Below are positions 34,011 through 43,102 of a stretch of DNA of 52,698 bases, in pieces. This stretch comes from Firmicutes bacterium UBA2598 (GTDB lineage Bacteria > Bacillota > PH28-bin88), in NCBI GenBank assembly GCA_002339345.1, contig DDKM01000003.1:1-52698 (forward strand), given 5' to 3'. The notes beneath the pieces were generated by a model that had not been told where the DNA came from, did no database searches, and saw only the letters and a list, made by a program, of their open reading frames with translations. Position 1 is the first letter of the stretch. Each line of letters begins with the position of its first letter. The position numbers were made by a program, and so were the translations under genes.

Positions 34011-36056
34011 ATGGCCATATTCCCAACGGTGTGCCCCATCGATTGTCCCGATGCCTGCGGTCTGCTGATCCATGTGGAAGATGGGAAGGTGGTTAAATGC
34101 ACGGGCGATCCCGACCATCCCGTCACTCAGGGCGTCATCTGTGCCAAAATGACCCGGTACCCGCAGGTAATCCACTCCTCCGGCCGGATTCTAACACCCC
34201 TTAAACGGACCGGGCCCAAGGGAGCGGGTTGCTTTGCGCCGATCTCCTGGCAGGAGGCGGTGGAAGAGATCACCACCCGCTGGCAGGACATTGCCGGCAC
34301 ATTTGGCTCAGAGGCCATCCTGCCCTTTTCCTACGCCGGGGTGATGGGCCTGATCCAGCGCAATGCCGGCCACGCCTTTTTTCACCGGCTGGGGGCATCC
34401 CGCCTAAAACGCACCATCTGTTCACCGGCCGCCGATGCCGGGTGGCGGGCGGTAATGGGGAACACCCTCGGTACAGACCCCCTTTCCGCGGCAGACTCGG
34501 ACCTGATTATTTTGTGGGGCATCAATGCCGTATCCACCAACCTGCATTTCATGTTAACGGTGAAGGAGGCCAAAAGGAAGGGTGCCAGGGTGGTGGTAGT
34601 GGATGTCTACCGTACCCGCACGGCGCGGGCGGCGGACGAAGTTGTGCTGGTAAAGCCGGGTAGTGATGCCGCTTTGGCCCTGGGCATCATGCATATCATG
34701 GCGGCAGAAAATCTGGTGGATTTGGAATTCATTGAACGCTACGTCCAGGGATGGCCGGAGCTGAAGGCGGAGGTACTGCCGGAATACCCGCCGGAAAGGG
34801 TGGCCCAGCTGACGGGGGTGCCAGCCGAACAGTTGGTATTCCTGGCCAGGGCCTTTGGGCGGGCCCGGGCCCCCTATATCCGCATCGGGGGCGGTTTGTC
34901 CCGCCATAGCCAGGGGGCCATGGCGGTACGTACCATTTCCTGTCTGCCTGCCTTGGTGGGGGCCTATGGCAAAAAGGGAGGCGGTGCCCTGAAATCGGCT
35001 GGTAGCAGTTCCGCCTTTCACCTGGACCTGGTTACCAGGCCGGACCTACTGCCCCGGGAAACGCGGGAGATCAACATGAACCAGCTGGGCAGAGCCCTGA
35101 CCTCGCCGCTGCAACCACCTATCAAAAGCCTGTATGTTTATCACTCCAACCCTGCGGCGGTGGTACCGGACCAGAACAGGGTGCTCGCCGGCCTGATGCG
35201 GGAAGACCTGTTTACTGTGGTACATGAACGGTTCATGACCGACACCGCCCGTTATGCCGATCTTATTTTGCCGGCCACCACCATGGTGGAACAGCATGAT
35301 CTTTACTGCAGTTACGGCCATTATTTCATCCAGCGGGCCTTCCCCATCCTGCCTGCCCCAGGGGAGGCCAGGAGCAACTGGCAGGTGTTTAACCTGCTGG
35401 CCCAGGCCATGGGTTTTAGGGAGGAGATCTTCACCTGGTCAGAGGAACAGTTAATCAGCTGCCTGCTGGCTCAACCCTCCCCTTTCCGGGAGGGTATTAG
35501 CGAGGAAACCCTGTCCAGTGGAAAGGCAGTACGTCTAAACACCGACCATGTCAGCCCTTTGCACTTTCAAACCCCTTCTGGCAAGATCGAGATCCTGTCC
35601 CACCGGATGGCGGACCAGGGACAGCCTTTACTGCCGGGTTACCGGCCACCCCAGGAGGGAGAACTGGCAGAGCTGTATCCCTTCTGCCTGATGCCCGCCC
35701 CCGCCCATTTTGCCCTTAATTCCAACTTTTGCGAGATGGCGGAATTGCGTGCCAGGGAGGGTGGACCACACGTGCTGGTGTACCCGGCGGATTGCCTGGC
35801 CAAAGGTTTGGCCGATGGCGCCTGGGTGGAGATGTATAATCACCGGGGGTCATGTCTGGTGCGGCTGGTGGCCAGCACCGCCGTTCCCCCTGGTGTTGTG
35901 GTGGCCCCGGGGGTATGGTGGAACTATCTCTCACCAGGGGGTCGGAATGTCAACTGCCTGATCGGTGATGATTTGACCGATATGGGCGAGGGCAGCACCT
36001 TTTACGGTCACCGGGTGGACCTGAAGCCGTTAGCGGATCCGGTAGCTTCCACCTGA
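34011..36056 (+). CDS. molybdopterin oxidoreductase with N-terminal [4Fe-4S] site
   Basis: 681 residues of the DMSO-reductase superfamily (Mo or W bis-pyranopterin). The N-terminal cluster motif is C8-x3-C12-x3-C16-x27-C44, beginning CPIDCPDAC. Pterin-binding segments include LIILWGINAVSTNLHF, VVVDVYRTRTARAADEVVLVKPGSDAALALGI and the C-terminal PPGVVVAPGVWW. No Tat signal precedes it, so it is cytosolic. The class includes formate dehydrogenase-like and other anaerobic dehydrogenases, and the substrate cannot be assigned. ATG 34011 follows TTTGGAGGGATCGGC. It is 44 bases before an old-yellow-enzyme gene and heads a four-gene operon. Confidence 0.88.
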   Translation: MAIFPTVCPIDCPDACGLLIHVEDGKVVKCTGDPDHPVTQGVICAKMTRYPQVIHSSGRILTPLKRTGPKGAGCFAPISWQEAVEEITTRWQDIAGTFGSEAILPFSYAGVMGLIQRNAGHAFFHRLGASRLKRTICSPAADAGWRAVMGNTLGTDPLSAADSDLIILWGINAVSTNLHFMLTVKEAKRKGARVVVVDVYRTRTARAADEVVLVKPGSDAALALGIMHIMAAENLVDLEFIERYVQGWPELKAEVLPEYPPERVAQLTGVPAEQLVFLARAFGRARAPYIRIGGGLSRHSQGAMAVRTISCLPALVGAYGKKGGGALKSAGSSSAFHLDLVTRPDLLPRETREINMNQLGRALTSPLQPPIKSLYVYHSNPAAVVPDQNRVLAGLMREDLFTVVHERFMTDTARYADLILPATTMVEQHDLYCSYGHYFIQRAFPILPAPGEARSNWQVFNLLAQAMGFREEIFTWSEEQLISCLLAQPSPFREGISEETLSSGKAVRLNTDHVSPLHFQTPSGKIEILSHRMADQGQPLLPGYRPPQEGELAELYPFCLMPAPAHFALNSNFCEMAELRAREGGPHVLVYPADCLAKGLADGAWVEMYNHRGSCLVRLVASTAVPPGVVVAPGVWWNYLSPGGRNVNCLIGDDLTDMGEGSTFYGHRVDLKPLADPVAST

Positions 36057-36100
36057 ACCTTCGCAGGGCACCATTTTGATATTCTAGAGGAGGAACCGTC

Positions 36101-37222
36101 ATGCGATTTCTCACCACTCCCTATTCCCTGGGTGAAGTCCGGGTGTCCAACCGGTTGGTGTTTCCACCCATCACCACCGGTTACGGAACTGTGGAGGGAA
36201 GGGTTACACCGGAACTTAAGGGGTACTATGCACGTATCGCCCGGGGAGGCGTGGGAGCCATCATCACAGAGGCCACGGTGGTCAGTTCCACCGGCAAGCT
36301 TACTCCCTATTCCCTGGGGATCTGGGAAGACGGGTTTGTGGATGGCCTGGCCTTCTTGGCGGAGGCCATTAAGGCACAGGGAGTAGCTGCCTTCATTCAA
36401 ATAGCCCATGCCGGCCCGCGGGCGGGATCAAAGTTTAACGGGGAACAGCCCATCTCCGTATCCGAGGTTCCCCTGAACAAGTTCGATCCTCCCCGTAAAA
36501 TGACGGTGGGGGAAATCAGGCGGACTGTCGACCAGTTTGTGCAGGCCGCCAAACGGGCCTGGCGGGCCGGATTTGACGGTGTGGAATTGCACGGTGCCCA
36601 TTTTTATCTATTGAGTAGTTTTCTATCGCCGTTTACCAACAACCGGGAGGATGACTACGGCGGTGATACCACTGGACGCACCAGGATCTTACGAGAGATC
36701 ATCGGCGGTATCCGCCAGGAAATCGGGGAAGGTTTTCCGGTGATTTGCCGGATCCACGGGGAGGAACTGCCGGACGATGGTATTCACTTGCCGGAAGCCA
36801 GGGAGATCGCCCGCCAGTTGGAGGGGGCGGGGGCTGCTGCCGTGCACTTGTCATCCTGCTATCTGACCATGCCGGGAGCGGAAAGGTTCATGACAGTGCC
36901 GGCCACCTCCATTCCGGGGGAGGAAGACCCGCCCGGGGCCTTTGTATCCCTGGCCAAGGGTGTGAAGGAGGTTGTCAGCCTCCCGGTCATTGCCGTTGGT
37001 AAAATCACTGACGGTGACCTGGCGGAGCGTATCCTGGCGGAGGGTGCAGCGGATCTGGTGGCCATTGGTCGCCCTCTGGTGGCGGATCCGGACTTCCCCA
37101 GGAAAATCATGGCCGGTGAGAACCCGGTGGCCTGCCTGTACTGCCGGAATTGCATCAATTCCCTGGGGGCCGGCAAGCCGATGACCTGCCGGGTAAACAG
37201 GGACCTCCCTGGCCGGTACTAA
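36101..37222 (+). CDS. NADH:flavin oxidoreductase / old yellow enzyme family, Fe-S form
   Basis: 373 residues. An FMN TIM-barrel: RLVFPPITTGYGTVEG near the start, FIQIAHAGPRA, GFDGVELHGAHFYLLSSFLSP, NNREDDYGG and the phosphate-binding AVGKITD and VAIGRPLVADP. The C-terminus carries C345-x2-C348-x2-C351-x11-C363, the [4Fe-4S] motif of 2,4-dienoyl-CoA reductase-like enzymes. The protein stops there, lacking their FAD/NADPH domain. An electron donor must therefore be separate. Probably reduces an enoate or enoyl-CoA; the neighbouring thioesterase and SDR point to acyl-CoA chemistry. ATG 36101 follows GAGGAGG. Confidence 0.88.
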   Translation: MRFLTTPYSLGEVRVSNRLVFPPITTGYGTVEGRVTPELKGYYARIARGGVGAIITEATVVSSTGKLTPYSLGIWEDGFVDGLAFLAEAIKAQGVAAFIQIAHAGPRAGSKFNGEQPISVSEVPLNKFDPPRKMTVGEIRRTVDQFVQAAKRAWRAGFDGVELHGAHFYLLSSFLSPFTNNREDDYGGDTTGRTRILREIIGGIRQEIGEGFPVICRIHGEELPDDGIHLPEAREIARQLEGAGAAAVHLSSCYLTMPGAERFMTVPATSIPGEEDPPGAFVSLAKGVKEVVSLPVIAVGKITDGDLAERILAEGAADLVAIGRPLVADPDFPRKIMAGENPVACLYCRNCINSLGAGKPMTCRVNRDLPGRY

Positions 37223-37241
37223 GGTAAAAAGAGGTGCAAGG

Positions 37242-37649
37242 ATGGAACCCATCAAAAGGGAGTTTGAGAAAAGCCCATACTGGCGTTTGCTGGGTTTGGA
37301 AATTGTACGGATGGAGCCGGGTTTTGCCCGGATGGTGATGCCGGTAACCCATCAACTGCTGCAGCTTTATGGGCAGGTCCACGGGGGCGCCATTGCGTCC
37401 CTGGTGGATTCCGCTGTAGCTGCCGCCCTGGGGTGCGGCATGTCCCCTGGCGAGAGGGCTACCACGGTGGAAATGAAGATTAATTATCTGGCTCCGGTGA
37501 CGGAGGGGCAGGTGTATGCGGAAAGCAAAATCGTAAAGAAAGGCCGGACTTTGGCAGTGGGCACCACCGAGGTCACCGACGGGAACGGCCGGTTACTGGC
37601 CATCGCTACCGTGACCTATATGCTGCTTAGGGACGGTGGCGGGAAGTAG
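37242..37649 (+). CDS. PaaI-type hotdog thioesterase
   Basis: 135 residues with the hotdog-fold pattern of PaaI/YdiI acyl-CoA thioesterases: GQVHGGAIASLVDSAVAAAL (the helix with catalytic residues), TVEMKINYLAPV and the terminal strands ending TVTYMLL. It hydrolyses small or aromatic acyl-CoA esters in the family. ATG 37242 follows AAAGAGGTGCAAGG. Placed 19 bases after the oxidoreductase and 34 before the SDR, it is part of the same operon and may release the final acid or recycle dead-end CoA esters. Confidence 0.9.
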   Translation: MEPIKREFEKSPYWRLLGLEIVRMEPGFARMVMPVTHQLLQLYGQVHGGAIASLVDSAVAAALGCGMSPGERATTVEMKINYLAPVTEGQVYAESKIVKKGRTLAVGTTEVTDGNGRLLAIATVTYMLLRDGGGK

Positions 37650-37683
37650 ACCAGGGGAAAAAGGGTAGAGGAGGTGGCCAGGG

Positions 37684-38457
37684 ATGCATGTCAGGCAGTT
37701 ATTCGATTTGAGCGGCCGGGTGGCCGTTGTGACTGGCGGCTCCACCGGTCTGGGGCTCCAGTTTGCCGAAGGGCTGGCGGAATTGGGAGCCAATCTGGTG
37801 TTGTGTGCCCGTAAGGTGGAGCGGTGTGAACAGGCGGCGGAGGGACTGCGCCGTCTGGGGGTGAAAGTGCTGGCCCTTCAGTGTGACGTGTCCAACCCCC
37901 AGGAGGTACAGGGTCTGGTGGACAGGACGGTGGAGGAGTTCGGCGGTATTGACGTTCTGGTAAACAATGCTGGCATTTCCTGGGGATGTGCGCCGGAAGA
38001 TCTGTCGCTGGATAAATGGAACAAGGTGATGGCGGTCAATGCAACTGGTACCTTTCTATGTGCCCAGGCCGCCGGGCGGGTGATGATCAGGCAAAAGAGG
38101 GGGAAAATAATCAATCTGGCCTCCATCGCCGGACTGGGCGGTGCACCGCCGGAGGCCATGGACGCGGTGGCATACAATGCCAGCAAGGGCGCGGTGATTG
38201 CCTTTACCCGGGATCTGGCCTGCAAGTGGGCCAGATATAATATCAATGTCAACGCCATTGCGCCCGGATGGTTCCCCACCCACATGAGCGAATGGATTCT
38301 GAAACATCGTCAGCATCTTCTCTTGCCGAACATTCCCTTGGGGAGGTTTGGCGGAGAGGATGATTTGAAGGGCGCCATCGCCTTCCTGGCCTCCGATGCC
38401 TCCAATTATGTCACCGGCCAGGTACTAGTTGTGGATGGGGGTATTTCCGCCTGGTAA
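37684..38457 (+). CDS. short-chain dehydrogenase/reductase
   Basis: 257 residues. Cofactor motif TGGSTGLG near residue 18, a CDVS acidic turn, NNAG at about 90, catalytic Ser in LASIAG, and YNASKGA with the active-site Tyr and Lys; VVDGG at the end. It resembles 3-oxoacyl reductase/gluconate-dehydrogenase-like SDRs. It is clearly a different protein from the SDR at 25895. ATG 37684 follows GGAGGTGGCCAGGG. Last gene of the operon, followed by a strong terminator. Confidence 0.9.
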   Translation: MHVRQLFDLSGRVAVVTGGSTGLGLQFAEGLAELGANLVLCARKVERCEQAAEGLRRLGVKVLALQCDVSNPQEVQGLVDRTVEEFGGIDVLVNNAGISWGCAPEDLSLDKWNKVMAVNATGTFLCAQAAGRVMIRQKRGKIINLASIAGLGGAPPEAMDAVAYNASKGAVIAFTRDLACKWARYNINVNAIAPGWFPTHMSEWILKHRQHLLLPNIPLGRFGGEDDLKGAIAFLASDASNYVTGQVLVVDGGISAW

Positions 38458-38501
38458 CAACGAACGGCCAAACGTCAACCGGGATATTGGGAAGTCTTTA
38501 C

Positions 38502-38536
38502 ATACCTGTGGCCACTTAATCCACAGGTATTTTTTT
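38502..38536 (+). terminator. rho-independent terminator of the Mo-oxidoreductase operon
   Basis: ATACCTGTGG (38502-38511) and CCACAGGTAT (38521-38530) form a perfect 10-bp stem, followed by six T residues (38531-38536). Confidence 0.9.
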
Positions 38537-38558
38537 ACAAGAAAATTAACTACCCACG

Positions 38559-39791
38559 CTACATTTTGCTCAGCGCCTGTTGGAAATCCGCCACCAGGTC
38601 TCCAACGTCCTCAATGCCGACACTCACCCGGATCATGTCCTCCGTTACCCCCAGCAGTTCCTTTTCCGCTGGTGTGTTGGTGGCGTAGATGGTGGAGGCG
38701 GGATGGATCACCAGGGTCCGGATATCACCGATGTTGGCCAGGTTGCAGGCGTACCGGAGGGAGTTAATCACCCGGAAGGCCCGCTCCTTGCTGCCCACCC
38801 CAAAGGTCAACAGGATGCCGAACCGGCTACAAAATTGCTGGGCGGCAAGGTGGTGGTACGGGTTGGCAGGTAGGCCTGGATAGTTTACCCATTCCACGGC
38901 TGGGTGGTCATCCAAAAAGCGGGCCAATGCCAGGGCGTTGCTGCAGATCCGCTCCATCCGCAAACCCAGGGTCTCCAGTCCCAAGCTGTTCAGGTAGGCG
39001 TTGAAGGGTGACAGGCAAGCACCAAAATCCCGGTGCAGCCCCCGGCGGAGTTTAGCCAGGTAAGCAAATGGACCAAAGTTTCTTTTCAGCTCAAAAAGGG
39101 CCGGAAAGCGGTCTTGATCCCACGGAAAACGGCCCTTGTCCACAATGATGCCACCGATGGAATTACCGCTGCCGTTAATCAGCTTGGAGGTGGAGTGAAT
39201 CACCACATCTGCCCCGTGCTCCAGCGGCCGGCACAGATAGGGAGAAGTCACCGTGTTGTCCACCAAAAGGGGCAGGCCGTGGACATGGGCCAAGTCAGCC
39301 AGGGACCGGATGTTGGCCACATCCATCTTGGGATTGCCAATGGTCTCCACGAAGAGCAGTTTGGTCCGCGGTGTAATAAGGGCGGCATAGCTGGCCGGAT
39401 CCTGGTCAGCGGCGTAGTGGGTGGTAATACCATACTGTCGCAGGGTCTGGAATAGTGAATAGGTGCCGCCGAAAATGCCGCTGCTGGATACCAGTTCATC
39501 CCCTTGGCCAAGGAGATTCAACACCGCCATGGTGATGGCGGACATGCCGGAAGCGCAGGCGATGGCGCCTATACCCTTTTCCAGAAAGGCAATACGCCGT
39601 TCAAAGGATTCGATGGTGGGATTGTTAATACGGGTATAGATGAAGCCGTAATCGGTCCCCTGGAAGATGGCTTCCAGTTCCTCCGCCGTTTTGTGGCTGA
39701 AGGAAGCAGCCTGGTAGATGGGAAAGGTGGTGGAACCGGTCTTATCTTCCGGCTGGAAATTGCCATGAAGCAATTTGGTGTTGAATTCCAT
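38559..39791 (-). CDS. PLP-dependent O-acetylhomoserine sulfhydrylase / Cys-Met metabolism enzyme
   Basis: 410 residues of the Cys/Met metabolism PLP family. Visible are YGFIYTRINNPTIESFERRIAFLE near the N-terminus, CASGMSAI, the DNTVTSPYLCRP segment and the PLP-lysine motif HSTSKLINGSGNSIGG. The FGPFAY segment and overall length suit O-acetylhomoserine aminocarboxypropyltransferase (MetY), which makes homocysteine; methionine gamma-lyase is the main alternative. ATG 39791 is preferred, nine bases after GGGG, over ATG 39806, which lies in front of that ribosome site. A convergent terminator lies beyond its end. Confidence 0.85.
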   Translation of the reverse strand: MEFNTKLLHGNFQPEDKTGSTTFPIYQAASFSHKTAEELEAIFQGTDYGFIYTRINNPTIESFERRIAFLEKGIGAIACASGMSAITMAVLNLLGQGDELVSSSGIFGGTYSLFQTLRQYGITTHYAADQDPASYAALITPRTKLLFVETIGNPKMDVANIRSLADLAHVHGLPLLVDNTVTSPYLCRPLEHGADVVIHSTSKLINGSGNSIGGIIVDKGRFPWDQDRFPALFELKRNFGPFAYLAKLRRGLHRDFGACLSPFNAYLNSLGLETLGLRMERICSNALALARFLDDHPAVEWVNYPGLPANPYHHLAAQQFCSRFGILLTFGVGSKERAFRVINSLRYACNLANIGDIRTLVIHPASTIYATNTPAEKELLGVTEDMIRVSVGIEDVGDLVADFQQALSKM

Positions 39792-39804
39792 GCAAGCATA
39801 CCCC

Positions 39805-39833
39805 ATTTATTATTTAATAATGATATAATAAAT
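39805..39833 (-). promoter_or_regulatory. AT-rich inverted repeat upstream of the MetY-like gene
   Basis: ATTTATTAT (39805-39813) and ATAATAAAT (39825-39833) are perfect complements around an 11-base AT-rich spacer. The repeat begins 13 bases upstream of the start codon. It probably overlaps the promoter and could be an operator. No SAM (S-box) riboswitch structure is apparent. Confidence 0.4.
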
Positions 39834-39974
39834 CTGACATGCATTCCCTTAAAAGTCAATAGGATTTTAGGAGATGCTGGCGCTGAGTAAATACTGTTTT
39901 TAAAGTTGAAATTTGGAGGAAAACCCATTGATTGCATCGAATAGTTTTACCCACTAACATCACCGGGGGCAGTC

Positions 39975-40180
39975 ATGAAACTAAAACTGCCAACCAAGCT
40001 GACGGGTGCTTTTTTCACTGCTCGTTCTGATGTTCAGCCTGGCTACCGGCAACGGCCTCACCAGGATGCAGCGCCTGGAGGCTTCCTATTCCGACGATGG
40101 AAGGTATAGCAGCGGCGGCCGCTTTCCTGGTGGAAACGGCACACAAGCTAAGGCAGGCCATCGGCCAGTTCCGCCTGTAG
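39975..40180 (+). pseudogene. internally deleted methyl-accepting chemotaxis protein
   Basis: ATG 39975 starts MKLKLPTKLTGAFF; a shifted frame then continues LVLMFSLATGNGLTRMQRLEASY. Together these are the transmembrane start and first helix of a four-helix-bundle-sensor MCP. From about 40103 another frame reads MEGIAAAAAFLVETAHKLRQAIGQFRL and stops at 40178-40180, the standard MCP C-terminus. More than 400 residues of sensor, HAMP and signalling domain are missing. It lies just upstream of a diguanylate cyclase with its own sensor, which may have been its neighbour in a signalling cluster. Confidence 0.65.
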
Positions 40181-40282
40181 TTTGGCGAAAATTTTGGTCA
40201 ATTTTGGTTTTACGGTATTGCTGTCTATGTCCATGTCCATGAATCAATAAAATGGGACGCCCTTGCAGGGGTAGGAGTAATT

Positions 40283-42007
40283 ATGGTTGATAAGAAGGGA
40301 TGCAGAACAATATTTAAATTTAAATTCTGGCGGACCAGCCTGCGGGCGTTGCTGACCAGAATGTTTGTGCTTTCAGCTATCCTGCCGGTGGCGTTAACCA
40401 TATTTTTATTCTATGCCCACACCATAACGGTGCTGACCGACCAGGCCTTAACCAATCTAATGAATACAGCCCAGCGGCAGGCGGACTTTATTCATTACTG
40501 GTTTGATCAGAAACAACAAATGGTCCGGGCCATTGCCCGTGCTGATGACATTGTGGAGGGGACCCTGGAGAGGCAGGCCCATTACCTTATGGAACACATG
40601 GCCCACGACTTTGGGTTGCATGAACTGGTGCTGGTTGACCGGAAAGGGATTACCATATATTCCACCTCGGGCAATGTGGGGATTGATGTCAGCGACCGTT
40701 CCTATTTCAGGGCCGCCATGGCTGGGCAGGACTATATCTCCGAAGTATTGACCAGCAAGGTGACCAACGAACCGGTGGTGGTAATTTCTTCTCCGGTATG
40801 GAGGGAGGGAGTGCCGGATGGGGCGCTCTTTGGGGTGGTTTCCACCGTTCAGTTCCAGGAAATCGTGTCCTGGGCTAACCTGGGTGATACCGGTGATACA
40901 TACCTTGTAGACCAGTACGGCCGGTTGATCACCGTGCCACGGTTTGCCTCCTCCAATGATGAAGTAAAAAAACACCTTGCCAGTGACCCCGTTTTTTTCC
41001 TGCCCACCGGCCAGGAAAAGGGACGCTACAGGGATTACCGGGGTAAAAACACCCTGGCGGTGCAACTGTGGCTGCCCGAACGGCAGTGGTATCTTGTGGT
41101 TAAGCGGGATATATCGGAAGTGCTCGGAGCTACTACAGGCGCTGCCCTGGGTATCGGTCTGCTGACCGGTCTATTATCAGTATTGTTATTACTGCCCCTG
41201 TACCGGCAACTGGCGGCACGTATCGCCAGGCCCCTGAGCGACCTGGCCCAGGCGACGGAAAGAATCACGGGGGATGAAGTGGGTTTCCAGGTGAGTGTGA
41301 AGGGGCCTGCGGAGGTGGTAGCCCTGGCGGGATCCTTTAACCGGATGTCACTGGAACTGGCGGCCATGCATGCCCAAATGGCGGCCCAGATGGAGGAACT
41401 GGAGCAGCAACGGGAGGAGTTGGAGGCCCAAAACGAGGAACTGGCTGAAGGACACCGGCAGCTAATGGAACTGAACCAGGTGCTGGAAAGGATGGCCGTT
41501 ACCGATCACCTGACTGGATTGTACAACCGCCGCTATGGCTTTGAGGTTCTCCAGCGGGAGGTGGAACAATCCCTGCGGTACAATCACCCGCTGTCTATCC
41601 TTCTTTTGGACCTGGACTGCTTCAAGGAAATCAATGACACATACGGCCACCTGGCTGGGGATGCCGCACTGGTAGAGTTGGCCCAGGTGCTGCTCCAAAC
41701 GGTGCGGCGGGTTGATACGGTGGTGCGTTTCGGCGGGGAGGAATTTCTGGTGATCACCCCCCATACCCAGCTTGAAGAGGCGGTCATGGTAGGTGAACGT
41801 ATCCGGCAGGCTGTTGGTGAACAGGAGGTAACCGTTGATGGGCAAATCCTCCGGTTGACCGTCAGTATCGGGGTCGCCAGCCTGACTGGCGGGAATGGTA
41901 GCCGGGAGGGCAGAGCGGTCATGCGGCAGATGCTGGTGGAGGCGGACAACAACCTATATGCTGCCAAGACTTCTGGCCGGAACTGCCTGCGGTGCAGCCA
42001 GGTATGA
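40283..42007 (+). CDS. membrane diguanylate cyclase (dCACHE-HAMP-GGDEF)
   Basis: 574 residues. A membrane helix at about 27-48 and another at about 295-318 enclose an extracytoplasmic CACHE-type sensor (HELVLVDRKGITIYST ... DRSYFRAAMAGQDYISEV). A HAMP segment and a Gln/Glu-rich coiled coil lead to a GGDEF domain (TDHLTGLYNRRYG ... LDLDCFKEINDTYGH). The active-site signature is intact as RFGGEEF. An inhibitory I-site RxxD (RRVD) lies five residues before it, so the enzyme should make c-di-GMP with product feedback. ATG 40283 follows GTAGGAG. Confidence 0.92.
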   Translation: MVDKKGCRTIFKFKFWRTSLRALLTRMFVLSAILPVALTIFLFYAHTITVLTDQALTNLMNTAQRQADFIHYWFDQKQQMVRAIARADDIVEGTLERQAHYLMEHMAHDFGLHELVLVDRKGITIYSTSGNVGIDVSDRSYFRAAMAGQDYISEVLTSKVTNEPVVVISSPVWREGVPDGALFGVVSTVQFQEIVSWANLGDTGDTYLVDQYGRLITVPRFASSNDEVKKHLASDPVFFLPTGQEKGRYRDYRGKNTLAVQLWLPERQWYLVVKRDISEVLGATTGAALGIGLLTGLLSVLLLLPLYRQLAARIARPLSDLAQATERITGDEVGFQVSVKGPAEVVALAGSFNRMSLELAAMHAQMAAQMEELEQQREELEAQNEELAEGHRQLMELNQVLERMAVTDHLTGLYNRRYGFEVLQREVEQSLRYNHPLSILLLDLDCFKEINDTYGHLAGDAALVELAQVLLQTVRRVDTVVRFGGEEFLVITPHTQLEEAVMVGERIRQAVGEQEVTVDGQILRLTVSIGVASLTGGNGSREGRAVMRQMLVEADNNLYAAKTSGRNCLRCSQV

Positions 42008-42066
42008 TCCGGACCTGATGGGTAGAATAAATAAGTATCGTGTTTTAATAGGAGGGTGGTTGTCCA

Positions 42067-43035
42067 GTGCCTGCCAACCTGACTCCCCAGTATTATATGG
42101 CGGAAGAAGCTTATAAAAGGGCCACCACCGTGGAAGACAAAATCGCCGCCCTGGAAGACATGCTGGCGGTGATGCCAAAGCATAAGGGAACGGAAAAACT
42201 GCAGGCGGACATTAAGACACGGCTTGCTAAGTTACGCAAAGAAGGTGAAAGGAAAAAGGGCACCTCCCATTTTGACCCCTACAATATTCCGAAGGAAGGG
42301 GCGGGACAGGTAGCGGTATTTGGCTGCCCCAACACCGGAAAATCATCCCTGGTGGGACACTTTACCCGGGCCAGGGTGCAGGTGGGAAATTATGCCTTTT
42401 CCACCACATTGCCGGTGGCCGGGATGATGCCCTATGAAAACATCCTGATTCAGCTGGTTGATTTACCGCCCATCACTGCAGAGACCCAACCGGCAGGATT
42501 AAGCGGCCTGCTCCGCCGGGCGGATGTCATCCTGGTAGTAGTGGATGCGGGTGACGGCGACTGCCCGGAGCAGCTACAGATTGCCCTGGACTACCTGCAT
42601 ACCAAACGGATTATATCCCCTGGAAGCACTGGGGGTACAGGTGCTAAACCATGCCTGGTACTGGCCAACAAGGCGGACATACCGGGGAGTGCCGAAAACG
42701 TGGAGATTATGGGAGAACTGATGCCGGATATGCCGGAGGTGATGCTGGTATCAACCCATACCGGTCTGAACCTGGAACAGTTCAAATACCGTTTATTTCA
42801 ACTATTGGATATCATTCGGGTATATACCAAGGCCCCTGGCAAGGAAGCGGACCGCTCCGCACCCATGGTCCTACCCAAGGGCAGCACCGTCCTGGACTTG
42901 GCCTATCTTATTCACCGGGATTTTCCCGACCGCTTGAAGGGTGCACGCATTTGGGGTTCCGCCCGGTTTGACGGCCAATCGGTGCCGCGGGATTACGTAC
43001 TGTCCGACCATGATGTAGTGGAGCTAAACGTCTGA
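42067..43035 (+). CDS. DRG/OBG-family GTPase with C-terminal TGS domain
   Basis: 322 residues. An N-terminal helical region (about 1-70) precedes a G domain with G1 GCPNTGKSS, G3-region VDLPP (instead of the usual DTPG/DLPG), and G4 ANKAD. The C-terminus (SAPMVLPKGSTVLDLAYLIHRDF ... SDHDVVELN) is a TGS domain, an RNA/ribosome-linked module. It resembles the archaeal/eukaryal DRG-like GTPases found scattered in anaerobes. The cellular role is unknown. GTG 42067 lies seven bases after GGAGGGTGG. A hairpin follows. Confidence 0.88.
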   Translation: MPANLTPQYYMAEEAYKRATTVEDKIAALEDMLAVMPKHKGTEKLQADIKTRLAKLRKEGERKKGTSHFDPYNIPKEGAGQVAVFGCPNTGKSSLVGHFTRARVQVGNYAFSTTLPVAGMMPYENILIQLVDLPPITAETQPAGLSGLLRRADVILVVVDAGDGDCPEQLQIALDYLHTKRIISPGSTGGTGAKPCLVLANKADIPGSAENVEIMGELMPDMPEVMLVSTHTGLNLEQFKYRLFQLLDIIRVYTKAPGKEADRSAPMVLPKGSTVLDLAYLIHRDFPDRLKGARIWGSARFDGQSVPRDYVLSDHDVVELNV

Positions 43036-43048
43036 TGATGGGAAAACC

Positions 43049-43075
43049 AAACCCCTCCGGAATGCGAAGGGGTTT
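43049..43075 (+). terminator. hairpin after DRG-like GTPase gene
   Basis: AAACCCCT (43049-43056) and AGGGGTTT (43068-43075) form an 8-bp stem with an 11-base loop 14 bases after the stop. The tail is AGTTGG, so termination efficiency is uncertain. It also faces the convergent small-protein genes. Confidence 0.55.
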
Positions 43076-43102
43076 AGTTGGTGCAGAAGGGTTTTTGCTT
43101 AG

